Source: Eriocheir sinensis
Taxonomy: Eukaryota; Arthropoda; Malacostraca; Decapoda; Varunidae
Direction: 5' to 3'
NCBI RefSeq assembly: GCF_024679095.1
Contig: NC_066535.1
Coordinates: 3,043,361 to 3,107,360 of the forward strand
Length of the DNA stretch: 64,000 nt
Positions 26,401-38,877 of the stretch are shown here, in pieces. Both the position numbers and the translations under genes were made by a program. Numbering within the stretch: the first letter of the stretch is position 1; each line of letters starts with the position of its first letter. The notes under the pieces are model-generated. The model was not told the DNA's origin, did not search any database, and worked only from the letters and a program-made list of their open reading frames with translations.

Positions 26401-29400
26401 CTTGGCACAGACCGTGACGTCACACCACACACCAGACATAGGACCCAAATCGCCGCCCCAGCAGGGTGGCAACAACCCATTATAGACTACCGGTATATTA
26501 ATTAGTTGTCAAGGTTCGAGTATGTTCCTTTGGATGCTTTCAGCCTGTCTCCCCCTTCCTAGACTGTTTAATTAATGTCTCAACTCATATATTAGTCGTG
26601 TTAATTAAAAGAGATGTTCATAGTTAATTTTAGATGCTGGGTAGTGACGAAAAATATTATCCATTCCAGCAGGACCATTACTGATATTTCATGGGTTATA
26701 TATAGTTGAACATATAATTTATGTGTTGCAGAGCTAATTATCTAATGAGGTTAGTCATACCATGTCATACATTGATTCATTCATATTTAATCCCTGAAAT
26801 ATAAAATAAGTACATAAGGATGATAAATGAACTGAAAAATATATACAGTACACTGGAATGTAAGCAAAACTAAACATACAGCTCTCATATGATTATGTTG
26901 TGTTGACTGTTGTAAGTTATTGCCTGTAGTATTTATCTAGTTTTAGTGTAAAGGGCCTGAACTAAATGCCCGTAGTGTCCTACATTTGTCTAGCGTTTAT
27001 ATTTACTTTATGAACACTTCGCGGGGATCGCTTCTTTTAACCCATTACAAACGTCTCGAGTGGCGTTTTGAATTTAAGTTTATGGTCCACACAATAACTC
27101 CAACTATAATGATTTTCACTATTACAACCTCTAGGCACAGTACCTCTGAAACACAACCAAAATTGGGAAACGACAAATTTCACTTAAAGCTTTTGTTACA
27201 AAAACATAACCTTAATAAGTTATAACTAAGGGGAAGTTCAGTATTGAGTTTGTTTGAATTAATAACTTTACCATCCACACTCTAGCTAATATCATACTAT
27301 TGTGCAAATCTAATTTTATCAATGTGCAAAAAATATTATGACATGTACAATTATTTGGTAAATATACAACTCTACAACACACAAACTCTGTTCTTCAATT
27401 TTGAATCTTCACCATTTGTGTTCCTACTGGAGTGCATATCACTATAGTGGCTAACCTCCCAAAATGTGTACAGTTCAGTGCACATTGTTTTTACAGTCAA
27501 CTTTAATGTCCACAATTCATTACAGAATAAGGAAGCTCTAAATCCAAGTAAATAAAATGTAATTCGGTGTCTGTCAGCTGTATAATAAGTCTTAATTTAT
27601 ACATTACAAAACTTTGTTACATCTCAAGTCTTCCTTTTTTTACTCTTCATAATTATCATGCTGCTAAGATGTGGGATCATGTGACACAGCAGCACACACC
27701 TAATACACTATCATAACTGAATAAAGGTATTTTCACTAAAATAATATTTTAGAAATATCACAACACTCCTACAACATATCTAAACAGCATTATGCATGCC
27801 TGTCTTTACAGCAACACTTGGACTCAAGTCATATGCTGAAACTTCAGTACCCACATGGTTGCTGTGTACACACTTTGAGAGGCAGTTGTGCAGGTCACAA
27901 TATTAACACATAAGAGATAACTGTTAAAATCTGTTGTCACTACATCATGCTGTTGCTCTCTTCCTAGGAAAAGGAAAACTTGTCATCCATTATCCATTGC
28001 TTTCAAACTGTTTCAACCAACAACATTGATAATCTTCATAGCCCACTGTATTGTTATGGGGCCTCAGCATGTGGCAACAAACATATGCAGAATAACACAA
28101 CACTTAACAATTTGCTTAAATTTAACTTCAACAGTACCCAGAACAACAGACTTCATGTAAACATCTGACAGACTTAAATAATCAACTGGAACAAGAACAC
28201 CGGTTAACACTTGAATAAATCTCTTGCCACATTTTATACATCACATCAAGTAAATTATTATTGTTGGACATTTTTAAATCTTGCATATCTTATAAAAGTT
28301 AGCATTACTTAATTTTCCCAAAGATTTTGACTAGTGTGGGGAGTGACTGTTACCTTGAGTATTATCAAAGTATTACTTTGAGCTCATGTACATACCAAAA
28401 CAAAATAAGCAGCACAAATTTATTTTCTTGACTTCTCTATAAAAATAATGACATGTCAGCTTCATAAAGATTTTTAACCTATCTTTATGCATTTTAAATA
28501 CAAACCATTTTGCTTTTTTTCCCACTTCCATTCAAGATGTATTGCTGATTTCTTTTAGACCACTCCCACCATGACTAGACTCATTATGGCTTCTTAGCAA
28601 CGCTTATGAACCACAGATTGTGTAAAAACAATTCAACAACCCACCATAAAAGTTTAGGCAGTGCAGTGTATAAGAAACAGTTCTGACCATTATCTACCTT
28701 TGATTTCTTATAGATAATCAATATTCATAGATATAATATATAAAGTATAGTAATGTCGAAAAAGTAAGGTTCTAAGATGATCAAAATTTACTTAGCTGAA
28801 TAATCTTTTAAAGTAGCTGCAATTCTCACACAAAAAAATAATCAGTAATAACTTAGTTCTTAGTTCATTTCCTTGCCATGAGACCGCAGATGCCAAACTC
28901 TGAAACAAGAATTAATGGAACATACTTGCATTATATTGACTACTAGTACGTATATCCTTTTAGTTTTCTGATCTCTTCACCATCTATGCCAATCAAATCC
29001 AGGATTTTATCATGAATTAATTATTGTCTGCTACATGAAAAAACGAAATAAAACTAAAAATAAAACTATGGCAGCACTCCAAGTTTAAAGATGCAGTGTG
29101 GTCTTATTCTGTGAGATACTCAAGATGCATAAATGAACATGTAAAATAGCCTTACAATTTTCTACTTTTCATTGTAGCACCTTAATCAGTCTTTCTTTCA
29201 TATATATACCTTTAGATGATTCAAGAACTATAAGAATTTCTTATCTAAACAGCCAAGATCAAAATATTTTTCTTTGACTATTCAGTAACTTGTTTCTGAT
29301 GCTGCATCTGGACGGGCTTACTCCTCAAAGATCCTACACCCACCTGCAACCCTTGACACTGAGAAAGGTTGCTGAAGAAAGGCCATAAGCAAATTCTCTA

Positions 29401-29599
29401 ACTATCTAGGAACACTCACCCAGAAATTACTTTCCTCACAAGGAAAGTATGCATTCATGATAAAGGCAACATGATTTTTTCTATCAATAAATGTTACTTT
29501 GTATATGTATGCAGGAGTATCTTCTGGGCTACTATTGCTTTGCTTGATGCTAGCCATTAAAATAAACAATATACAAAAGTTTACATACTGATAAAATTA

Positions 29600-29600
<1 letters not shown>
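26400..29600. other. AT-rich intergenic DNA, almost free of repeats
   Basis: About 3.2 kb with no microsatellite of note, no recognised mobile element and no convincing open frame. The only open frames are short and AT-driven. It lies between the sHSP start and the synthetase end and may hold a longer alternative synthetase 3' UTR (second hexamer near 28420) and sHSP upstream elements. It contrasts sharply with the rest of the window. Confidence 0.5.
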
Positions 29601-30199
<599 letters not shown>

Positions 30200-30405
30200 C
30201 TACTTGCTGGCCCCCTTGGGTCTGAGTTCAAAGAGCTTTTCAACAATACTTGGGTCAGCAAGGGTTGAGATATCCCCAAAGTCCCTGTCTCCCACAGCTA
30301 TCTTGCGCAACACCCGCCGCATGATCTTGCCTGACCTGGTTTTTGGCAGGCCTGGTGCAAGCTGCATGAAGTCTGGTGTGGCGAATGGTCCGATCTTAGA
30401 CCGAA
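30200..30405 (-). CDS. ACSS2: acetyl-CoA synthetase, last coding exon
   Basis: Encodes (V)[60 protein letters not shown] and RPKGASK, then TAG at 30202-30200. The lysine in TRSGKIMRR is the A10 catalytic lysine required for the adenylation half-reaction. In known family members it is reversibly acetylated and reactivated by sirtuins, so the same control is plausible here. Acceptor tttcag at 30406. The upstream intron (30406-32621) carries an RTE-type LINE. Confidence 0.95.
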
Positions 30406-30563
30406 CTGAAATGACAACATTAAACATGTATTTGTGTGATATATTATATGAACAATGTGCTTATAATTATTGCCATTGCATTATTTCTTATTTTAAAGTA
30501 TGAAAAACTGAGCCTATTTCTACAGAAAAAAATATGAATCAATCCTCATTTCATCTTCTGAGA

Positions 30564-30821
30564 ATCTTTATTCTGTATCTACATACAGTTATTTTCTACT
30601 CATATAGATAAAATATTTTTTTATGATTTTGTTATGCTTTTCAAAGTTAATAGATCCATGATTGCCATTTTGATTCAATGTTGAGTAATATTAAACCAAC
30701 CTATTTTAGAATGCATCTTTATTCTGTATCTACATACAGTTATGCCAGATATTTTCTACTCACATAGATAAAATATTTTTTAATGATTTTGTTATACTTA
30801 TCAAAGTTATACTTATCAAAG
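30564..30821. repeat. tandem duplication of about 150 bp in the last intron
   Basis: Unit 1 is 30564-30714 (TTTATTCTGTATCTACATAC ... TATTTTAGAATG). Unit 2 is 30715-30821 and resumes at 32254-32322 after the RTE insertion. The 15-mer GTTATACTTATCAAA is further duplicated at 30791-30805 and 30806-30820. Confidence 0.85.
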
Positions 30822-32246
30822 GGCAGGAGAGGGGAGTGTGGGAGCTATAGAGGTATAAGTCTGCTGAGTATACCCGGAAAGGTATATGGAGAAGTCATAA
30901 TAGAGAGGGTGCAAAGACTTACAGAAGAGAAAATCAGTGAAGAACAAGGAGGCTTCAGGAAGGGAAGGGGATGTGTGGATGGTAGTAGAAAAAATATTAG
31001 CAAAAGGAAAAAAATTGTACGCTGCCTTCATGGGTTTAGAAAAAGCTTATGACAGTCGACTGGCTGGCATTGTGGGATGTTTTAAAGATATATGGTGTGG
31101 GAGGAATACTACTTAATGCAATAAAGTCTTTCTATGAGGATGAATCTGCATGTGTCAAAATTAGTGGAGAAACAAGTGAACATTTTGAGATAAAAGTGGG
31201 CTTGAGGCAGGGGTGTGTCATGTAAGTACATATGTTACCATGGTTGTTCAATATTTATATGGATGGTGTTATGAAAGAAATGAAGGGCAAAGTTGGGGAA
31301 GTTGGAGTAAAAATGTACACTGAGGGAAGGAAGTGGTGCTGAATTCAATCTTATTTGCTGATGACACAGTGCTCATTGCAGAAAATGAAAGTGACTTACA
31401 AAATTTGGTTAGTGTTTTTGATAGTGTATGATATGTAAAAGGAGAAAGCTGAAAGAAAATGTCAACAAAGGTAAAGTGATGGCTTGTGAGCGGAGTAGAA
31501 GTGAGGTTGTGGATTTTGTATGCCCATATAGAGTGGGAATTGAATGTGAAAAAGAATGCAAAATAATTTTGAATGATGAAGAAATGGAGAAGGTTAAAGA
31601 GTTTAAGTGCCTTGAATCAGTTTTGTGTAAGCATGGTGGTACAGAAGGAGAGACAAGAGAAAGGGCATTGCAAGGAAGAAAGGTGGTAGGGTCTTTGGGA
31701 CGTATCATGAATAGCATAAGTGTGAGCATGGAGGTAAAGAGGGATTTGAAAAATACAGTAATAGTACCAACCCTCACATAAGCAAGAGAAACATGGGCCT
31801 GGAATGAAAGTCAAAGGTCTAGAGTGCAGACAGTGGAAATGAGTTATTTGAGGAGTGCATGTGGTGTGAGTAGAATGGATGGAATGAGTAATGAAAGTGT
31901 GTATGAGCATTTTGGAATGTGTCTCGTGGGTGAAGGGAAGAAGTGTGGAGTGGTGGAAGAAGTGAAGCGACAGACTTTAAAGTGGTTTGGCCACATGGAG
32001 CGAATGGAGGAGAGTAAGATGACCAAGAGGGTGTATGTGAGTGAGATAGAGGGAGGGAATGTTAGAGGATGACCTCCAGTGAAATGGAGAGATAGGGTGC
32101 AGGAGTATGTCAGGGAGAGGGGTGAAAGATCCTTGAGAAACTTTGAACAGGCAAGGAGGGAGTGTCTGGATATAGAGAGATGGAAACTCTTCTGCTGTGG
32201 CCATCCAGCTCCTAGAAGCAGGTGTCAAAGATGAATGAATGAATGA
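30822..32246 (+). mobile_element. RTE-type LINE, 5'-truncated and decayed
   Basis: Frames in pieces give GECGSYRGISLLSIPGKVYG, EEQGGFRKGRGCVD, a degraded YMDGVMKEMKGKVGE block, LFADDTVLIAENESDLQNLV (catalytic FADD), then VEMSYLRSACGVSRMDGMSN and RQTLKWFGHMERM...KRVYVSEIEG. This order is that of RTE/BovB-like reverse transcriptases. The 3' end is GAAT x4, as expected for RTE tails. The heptamer ATCAAAG flanks it at 30815-30821 and 32247-32253. Multiple stops and frameshifts. Confidence 0.88.
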
Positions 32247-32621
32247 ATCAAAGTTAATAGATCTACGATTGCCATTTTGATTCAATGTTGAATAATGTTA
32301 AACCAACCTATTTTAGAATGTATTTCATGATAGATTAAGGCTCTGTTGCACTACATTCACTTATCAAATCTTTTGCTGAGAAATCTTGGATGGAATAAAT
32401 TCACATGCAGTTCCTGCCTTTACTCTTCACCACTGCATCTAGCTTGTATTAGAAGACTTTACTGAATTAGAAAGCTTTGCTGTTTACATAATATGGTCTA
32501 ACATTACTTTTCAGCTATGCAGAAAGCTGATAAATGAGACCTAGAAGAACTGTACATGATGTTGTTAACTTTATTTTTTAGCTCCTTGCTAAACAAGTTA
32601 CATAAAATATGAACTCCTTAC

Positions 32622-32775
32622 CTTTGGTCTTTAGCTCTCCCACAAGCTTGTCTTCAAACTGGATACCCTCAGTAAGTGTCACAAAACAGTAGAGACACTC
32701 CCCCTTAACAATGTGAGGCCGAGCTACTGCAGCTGCCTCAGCAACAGAGGAGTGCTCCACTAGTGCACTCTCCAC
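32622..32775 (-). CDS. ACSS2: acetyl-CoA synthetase, tenth visible exon
   Basis: Encodes VESALVEHSSVAEAAAVARP, HIVKGECLYCFVTLTEGIQF and EDKLVGELKTK. This is the C-terminal domain with VE-ALVEH and VKGECLY-FV, which hold the CoA-side surface. Acceptor ctctag, donor aaag|gtaagg. The first in-frame ATG-like start suggested by the open frame is internal; the true exon begins at the splice site (GTG GAG). Confidence 0.94.
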
Positions 32776-32939
32776 CTAGAGAGTAAGTATTATATGAATA
32801 TCATTTTTTTAATTAGCAAAATCACTCAGCAATATACACCAACATAATATGAAACAGCCTTAAAGTACATCCTAAAATCAGATTTTCAATATTTGTAAAA
32901 ATTATTCTATAAAACTATATTCGTAATTATTTTCGTGAA

Positions 32940-33219
32940 GAAATGCTGAGGTATATGGCGGGGATCTGGTGGCAAGATAGGGTGTCCAGTGCAGTGTAGC
33001 TAACAGATGTGGAGTAGAGGACCTGGAAACAGTGCTCAGAAGGGAAAGACTCTGATGGTTTGGACATGTAAAGAGAGCAGGTGAGGATACAGTGCTGGGA
33101 GTTGTGGAGAGATTAGAGGTAGAAGGAAGGAGACCAGTTGGTAGACCTAGGAAAACATGGAGAAGGTGTATACAGGAAGACTTGTCATTGATGGGATTGG
33201 ATGAACATCAGGCAGAAGA

Positions 33220-33221
<2 letters not shown>
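32940..33221 (+). mobile_element. LINE fragment, C-terminal end of a reverse transcriptase
   Basis: Around two frame breaks the sequence reads RYMAGI-WQDRVSS, RRERL-WFGHVKRAGEDTVL, VERLEVEGRRPVGRPRKTWR and RCIQEDLSLMGLDEHQAED. WFGHV-R and GRRPVGRPRKTW are typical of the C-terminus of many arthropod LINE polyproteins. It runs directly into (GT)n at 33222. Confidence 0.75.

Positions 33222-33272
<51 letters not shown>
33222..33272. repeat. (GT)n on one side of the SINE
   Basis: Pure GT, continuous up to the 3' end of the SINE. Confidence 0.95.
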
Positions 33273-33275
<3 letters not shown>

Positions 33276-33564
33276 TTCGCCTCTTGATCTGCTGCAGGTC
33301 TCTCTCGAGACAGCCAGCCGTTCCCTTACGGAAGAGCACAGAGCTCGTAGTACCGATCTTTGGGTAGGACTGAGACCACTCTTACACAACACACCGCGAC
33401 AACGAGGTCACAACTCCTTGCCTGACGTCGCGTACCTACTCGCTGCTAGGTGAACAGGGGCTACACGTGAAAGAAGACAAACCCAACTTATCTTCACCCG
33501 GCCGGGAAATCGAACCCCGGTCCATCTGGTTGTGAGCCAGACACTCTACCCCTGAGCTACCGGG

Positions 33565-33566
<2 letters not shown>
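33273..33566 (-). mobile_element. tRNA-derived SINE, family 1, copy 1
   Basis: On the minus strand the head is GCCCGGTAGCTCAGGGGTAG, then a tRNA-like anticodon arm TCTGG-CTCACAA-CCAGA (anticodon CAC) and a B-box GGTTCGATTTCC. About 220 bp of non-tRNA body follows. The acceptor arm does not close and the body is shared with 55994-56285, so this is a SINE and not a tRNA gene. (GT)n bounds it on both sides. Confidence 0.88.

Positions 33567-33622
<56 letters not shown>
33567..33622. repeat. (GT)n on the other side of the SINE
   Basis: GT array starting directly at the SINE head, ending in a short CA run. Confidence 0.95.
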
Positions 33623-33809
33623 ACACACACTAATATGCATGGAAATGGCATACTATGGTTGACTTCACAAGACTATCTTTCTGTGTAATTTTCTTGTTTC
33701 TTGAGTCTATTTAATGTGGGGAACAGGGATACTATGACAAAGTTCACATAATTACTTCCAAGGTAGTTAACAGGTTTATGGCTTCTTTTCCTAAACAATC
33801 TCCACACAC

Positions 33810-33901
33810 CTGTGCAGTGGACAGGAGGTGGCCTGAGACATTCAGCATATCATCAATGCGACCTGTCACCCAGATGTATCCATCGCTATCCCTCCTTGCT
33901 C
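33810..33901 (-). CDS. ACSS2: acetyl-CoA synthetase, ninth visible exon (domain hinge)
   Basis: Encodes [20 protein letters not shown] followed by [16 protein letters not shown] is the A8 hinge about which the C-terminal domain rotates between adenylation and thioester formation, and [10 protein letters not shown] is the following conserved strand. Acceptor ctgcag, donor cag|gtgtgt. Phase 1 in, phase 0 out. The 1-kb intron after it holds a LINE fragment and a tRNA-derived SINE. Confidence 0.94.
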
Positions 33902-34223
33902 CTGCAGAAGACAAACAACATTACAGTGTTCTAGCTATAATATTTAATAAGCATGCTTCTAAAAGTTATCACAATTAAAAACAGTAGCCATCCTAGAGTA
34001 GAAGAAAATCAACTATTCAAAATATAAAAAATTCTTAAAGATGGTTTAAAATAAAAAAAAGTTCTAATTTTCAGGGTTCCTGTTTGTGTTGTAAAATATC
34101 AATTTAGGTAAAGGCTTTGTTTGTTCTGAATGTTTCTTACTTTAATGAAGGAATTAAACTTCAAGAAAATGAAGATTTCAAACGTACACAAGGAAGCACA
34201 CTAAATTGCTACAAAATACTGAC

Positions 34224-34413
34224 CATCCCCAGTGCAGTAGAATCCAGGGAACTTCTTGAAATAGGTAGTTTCAAAGCGTTCATGGTTGCCATACACTGTC
34301 CGCATAATGCCTGGCCAGGGTCGGCGAAACACAAGGTAGCCCTCTCCTTCACCTTTAATCTCTTGACCCTCCTCATCCAATAAAGCGACCTCCACCCCAA
34401 AGAAGGGGAAGCA
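34224..34413 (-). CDS. ACSS2: acetyl-CoA synthetase, eighth visible exon
   Basis: Encodes [20 protein letters not shown], then [20 protein letters not shown] and [20 protein letters not shown] ending [13 protein letters not shown] and the Y-TGD motif are conserved; the Asp of TGD binds the ribose hydroxyls of AMP. The first residue is Cys where many relatives have Thr. Acceptor atag, donor gtcagt, phase 1 out. Confidence 0.95.
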
Positions 34414-34555
34414 CTATAGAAACAGGAAGGTTAACCTTTGATCATATGTAATATCAATCAACAAATGCAAAAAATTACATTACTTGCTATTAGCTACCAT
34501 TCGTTTCATATATTGATGTACAAACTGTTTACTTCTCAGCATTTTAAGAACTCAC

Positions 34556-34745
34556 AGCAGACCCTGGCTTGCATGGTGTGGCTCCAGGAAGAGGAGTAAT
34601 GACGTGACCTCCAGTTTCAGTCTGCCAGAAAGTGTCCACAATGGAAACGTTGCTATCACCAACAACACGGTAGTACCACAGCCAGGCTTCAGGATTGATA
34701 GGCTCCCCAACACTCCCAAGTACAGCAAGACTCGAGAGGTCATAC
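34556..34745 (-). CDS. ACSS2: acetyl-CoA synthetase, seventh visible exon (A5 motif)
   Basis: Encodes [20 protein letters not shown], a [16 protein letters not shown] stretch, then [20 protein letters not shown] and [18 protein letters not shown] contacts adenine and ribose, and [11 protein letters not shown] is the A5 signature (W and T in the acetate and phosphate pocket). The acceptor is preceded by a long T-rich tract. Donor gct|gtgagt, phase 0. Only 142 bp of intron separates it from the next exon. Confidence 0.95.
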
Positions 34746-35084
34746 CTTCATGATGGAAGTTAAAAAAAGAAAAAAAAAAGAAAAAGAAAAAAAAAAGTGT
34801 TACATAAAAATCAAGCCAGAGTAAACTTCTGAACATATGAAAAGATACTGAATTTTTTTTGTCTTAAACATCTTTACATTTAAAATTTTCCAACTATTCA
34901 GAGAGTATGTCTTTCTTTCCTAACTTTAGGACATGGCTCTTGCTTAACTTCACTTTGCTCTGAAACTTTTATCTGATCATATGAATTAAGAGTGCAGCTA
35001 TGACTACATGTAAGAAAAGGGGCAAGAGTAACCCAGAGAAGAAAAATTGTGAAATTCTAAAGTAAATGATCATGGTGAAAAAAT

Positions 35085-35275
35085 AGACTGAAGGGTAGGA
35101 TAATTGTGCCCACACTGGTCTATGCAAGTGAGACATGCATGGGAGAACAGTACCCAGAAATCGTGATTCCATCTAGTGGAGATGATTTATATGAAGAAAG
35201 TAGCAAATGCATAAGTAATGAGAAGAGATGGTATGATGGAGTGAGTTACAGAATGACAGAATAAATGAATGATAT
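35085..35275 (+). mobile_element. small RTE-type LINE fragment
   Basis: Reads LKGRIIVPTLVYASETC-GE and, in a shifted frame, VEMIYMKKVANA, matching IVPTLTYxSETWxWNE and VEMSYLRSACGV of the RTE copy at 30822-32246. Ends AATGAATGA. Heavily decayed. Confidence 0.6.
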
Positions 35276-35319
35276 TATTATTATTATTTTTTTTTTACAG
35301 CAATGGAAGCAACTCAAGG

Positions 35320-35320
<1 letters not shown>

Positions 35321-35350
<30 letters not shown>
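35321..35350. repeat. poly(A) run
   Basis: Thirty A residues just upstream of the jockey-like block; on the minus strand this would be a T-run, so it is not that element's tail. Confidence 0.9.
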
Positions 35351-35389
35351 AGCTAAGTGCTGTTCCAGCAAAAAGAAGACAGTATGAGT

Positions 35390-37660
35390 GGCCAAAAAAG
35401 AGGGTCAAGTTTGGTTGGAGAGATGTCTTTACACTCTCTTCTTGAAAGAGTTCAAGTTGTAGGCAGGAGGAAATACATATGAAAGAAGACTGTTTCAGAT
35501 GATGGGATGAAAGAATTAAGATGCTGGTTAACTCTCAGATAAGGGATTTAGATGGTAATGAGATGAGCAGAGCTATGGGAAGGGTGGAGGCATGTATTTT
35601 GCAGGTTCAGAAGAGAGCATGAAAATATCATTAGAAGATAGAAAAAGAGGCAACACTGCAGCAAAATTTAAGACATAGAAAATTGTCAGTAAGAGAAGGG
35701 GACTTGATGAAATGCAAAGCCTTTGACTCTATTCTGTCCAAAGGAGTTGTGTATGTGGACCCTCCAGACACATGAGATGTGTATTCCACATGAGGGCAGA
35801 CAAGGCCTTTGTAAATGGAGAGAATCTGGGAGGTGAAAAAAATCGTGGAGACGATACAGAGCACCTAACCTTGAGGAAGACGATTTAGCATGAGATGAGA
35901 TATGAAGTTTCCAGTTGAGATTTGGAGTTAAGGATAGACTAAGGGTGTTTAGTGTAGAAGAAGTGAACAACTGATTGATATCAATGAATAGGGGATTGAC
36001 ATTTGGAAGATTAAGTTGAGTTGGCAGGATGAAAAATTGAGTTTTTTAAATTTTGAAGGACACCAAGTTTCTTCTGCCCCATTCAAAAATGATGGCAGGG
36101 CCGGAGGTTTACCCATACAGCCCTGCTGCCGGTTCTGAGTCGTCGCTTATATGTGTAATGCTCAGCCCTGCTGATGGCTCCCAGCCGTCGCCATTTCTTG
36201 ACCCTCTATCTTACTACACAATGGTTATATGGTTTTAATATTCACACACCATGAGTCAGGATGCAGGGCAAGTATACACTACTTGGCAACCTACCTCCCC
36301 CTCACGGGTAACTCAAAATAGAATATGCTCAGACTATGCTTTGTACAAGGAGTGTGCAGAGACGTCTGAGTGAACTCTACACCCCCACCAAGGAAAGGTC
36401 TTTCCCTCCCTAGCTGAGGCTTTAGAAATAGTGTTAGAATTTGATGTGTACATCAACAATGCCTCTGATGACACTTCTGGGGATGAATATGTCCCCTACA
36501 GCAGCACATTTCAGGAATTAGGTACAAACTATAGGTATTGAAGCTGGGTAGTAGAGGCTCAACAAGGCTACCTCATCACCATGACAACCAACACAGAAAA
36601 AAAAAAAAGTTGTACGTTACTATGAGAACTGTAGCTGTACTCAGAAACATTGTAAGGACATCGTGTTACGACTGCTACATGTCACATACAACTCTCATGT
36701 AATGAACGAGTAAACCACTGCCTGGCATTTGATGCTGACAGATGCCTGGCAATACCGCACCTCCCACCCTGCCACACGCTAAATGACAAGCAGAATGTAG
36801 CCCCTCTCAGTAGGTATGTTCTGCATGCTCTCTGGCTATGGTGAGTGATTTTATGTACTTCAGGTGTTATAACTTTGTACAGGGGGTCCTCAGGTTATAA
36901 CATCCTCGACCTACGATGTTTTGAGGTTACGATGCAACCCCTATATAAATAAAAAAAATCCTTTTTTTGACTTATGACATTTGTATTGTAATTACGAACT
37001 TCTCGGGAATTTTCCACCAAAATTATCTCCTGACAATTTTCTGTCGCGAATTTATCCTCGAGTTTGGTCACATGGTCTTGTGTTAAAAAATGTTGAGTAA
37101 TGTAGAGGAAAGTCATTGGTGTAGGAGTGGATAGAGCTGCTTGTTTTGAAAAGATCATTAATAAAAAATAGAAAGAGAGTGGAAAATAGAAAAGTGCCTT
37201 GCAGAACACCACTCTTTATAGGCTTAGGGTTAGAACAGTGACTGTCTACTACAGCAAAGACAGATCAGCCTGAAAGGAAAGTGGAGATAAAAATATATAG
37301 AGGGATAGAATCCATAGCAGTGTAGTTTAGAAACCAAAGATTTGCGCCAGACTTTGTCAATAGCCTTTGAGGTGTCTAAGGCAGCAGCAAAAGTTTCACC
37401 AAAACAACGAGGAGAGGATGACCAAGAATCAATCAGGAAAGTAGGATCACCCGTAAAACACTCCTTGTGGAATCTGTACTGGCGATCAGAGAGAAGGTGA
37501 AAAGTTGATAGATGATTAAGAACTTTCCTGTTAAGGATTGCTTCAAAAGCTTTAGGAAGTAGGAAGATAAAAAAGGAAAGATAGACGTAAGGAAGAGATG
37601 AAAGAGTTTGACCAGGCAGGGTCTCAGCATGGAGCACAGCTCTTAAAGACAATAGAAGAC
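35390..37660 (-). mobile_element. jockey-type LINE, decayed, interrupted
   Basis: Minus-strand pieces in order: LPKAFEAILNRKVLNHLSTF, DRQYRFHKECFTGDPTFLID, AAALDTSKAIDKVWRKSLVS (RT motif A), a degraded GVLQGTFLF-TLFLFFINDL (motif B) and SYTNDF (catalytic YADD lost: Asp to Asn). After an insertion of about 1 kb come EWGRRNLVSFK, LNTLSLSLTPNLNWKLHISS and GLVCPHVEYTSHVSGGSTYT. The order matches jockey-clade RTs. More of the same element (upstream coding part, 38882 to about 39300) lies beyond the two MITEs. Stops and frameshifts throughout. Confidence 0.82.
36096..37060. mobile_element. unidentified insertion in the jockey-type LINE
   Basis: Separates two consecutive pieces of the LINE. Near its right end GTACAGGGGGTCCTCAGGTT and AACATCCTCGACCTACGATG resemble a Tc1/pogo-type MITE end. 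The rest (36100-36880) is not recognised. Ends not mapped exactly. Confidence 0.45.
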
Positions 37661-37727
37661 ACTCAGTTGGGTCTGTCAGCCTTCCGAGGATTCAGGCCAG
37701 AGAGGGCATAGACAGCATCATTCTTAA

Positions 37728-38108
37728 CCCTTTCATTGTGCGTGGTGAGGGACGCGACGATCCCCCAAGGCGCACTCGAGCAGGGGGGGGGGGGCTTTTT
37801 AACTGCTGTATCTCAAAAACTATTCATCACAGCTAAAAAACAAAAACACCATTGGAAAGAGAAGGACCAGATCTATAAGATTTGGTTATGTATGCCTCTC
37901 TTGCAAACGTACAGCCTCTGATTTTCCACCAAATTTAGTGGAAAACCCACTGAACTGGCAATGCTGTAGGGTGAGAAGAGGCTCATAAAATATTGTGGGA
38001 ACACGCTCATACGTGGGAAATTTAAGTGCGATTGGAGGTTATAGCGAGTGCTTAGCACCACCAGCAAATGACGCTACCACTCGCTGCGAGCGTTTAGCAA
38101 TGAAAGTG
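37728..38108. mobile_element. piggyBac-like MITE 1 (TTAA target)
   Basis: Starts CCCTTTCATTGTGCG and ends CGTTTAGCAATGAAAGTG. The outer 11 bases are inverted with one mismatch. TTAA stands on each side (37724-37727 and 38109-38112). 381 bp, no coding frame. Confidence 0.8.
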
Positions 38109-38121
38109 TTAAGAATCTTAA

Positions 38122-38324
38122 CCCTCTCGCGCACCGTAAGTTTCCAATAAGTTTCTGTTCCACTCATCATACATTTCTCAGGCCCAACCAGCCTTTTTTT
38201 GCTGCCGCGATACTCTACATTCCCGGACGTATTTTACCCTCACAGATATATCGTACCCCAATAAATTTGGTATCAATGGCTTCATAAAGACTTGTACTAG
38301 AACATGCGCAAATAAAAATAGAGG

Positions 38325-38416
<92 letters not shown>

Positions 38417-38877
38417 AGAAACTCGTTTCAGGTCTCCGTATAGAGTATTGTAGACAATAAATCCTAAGTACCAACTCTTCCCCACTTGCTAGCTCAAAAT
38501 TTTGTGGGCCAACTTTTTTTAGCTGAATATATGTTTCGAAGTGGAATTTAGTGAGGATTCTTATGGTATCCTCAAAATCCTCATATGGCTATTAGTTCCT
38601 GAGTTACACCAAGAAAACCATTTTTTTTTCCTCTCCTGTCAGAATAGGCTAAAAATTAAAAATCGCTCAAAGCTCCTCATCTACACTCCTTAGAAAGGTT
38701 GCCATATGTTACCATTAAGAAACTTATCCCAACAAATGACGCTCCAAATTTGACGCACTTCCACTGAAAACTTAATTTTTAATCAATTTTTAAAACTTTT
38801 ATGACGCGTTTCGCGTCATCGTGCGCCAGGACCTTTTACCCTTGATGACGCGAAATGCGTCATCGTGCGCGAGAGGG
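38122..38877. mobile_element. piggyBac-like MITE 2 (TTAA target)
   Basis: Starts CCCTCTCGCGCAC and ends GTGCGCGAGAGGG, perfect inverted 13-mers, with TTAA at 38118-38121 and 38878-38881. 756 bp. The right part has repeated words ATGACGCG-TTCGCGTCATCGTGCGC. Carries an internal (TA)n at 38329-38411. Only five bases (GAATC) separate its left TTAA from MITE 1. Confidence 0.88.

Noticed and set aside
33495..33566. Possible tRNA-Val(CAC) gene on the minus strand
   Set aside because: The anticodon arm and B-box are convincing, but the acceptor stem does not close and the sequence continues into a body shared with a second copy at 55994-56285, so it is the head of a SINE.
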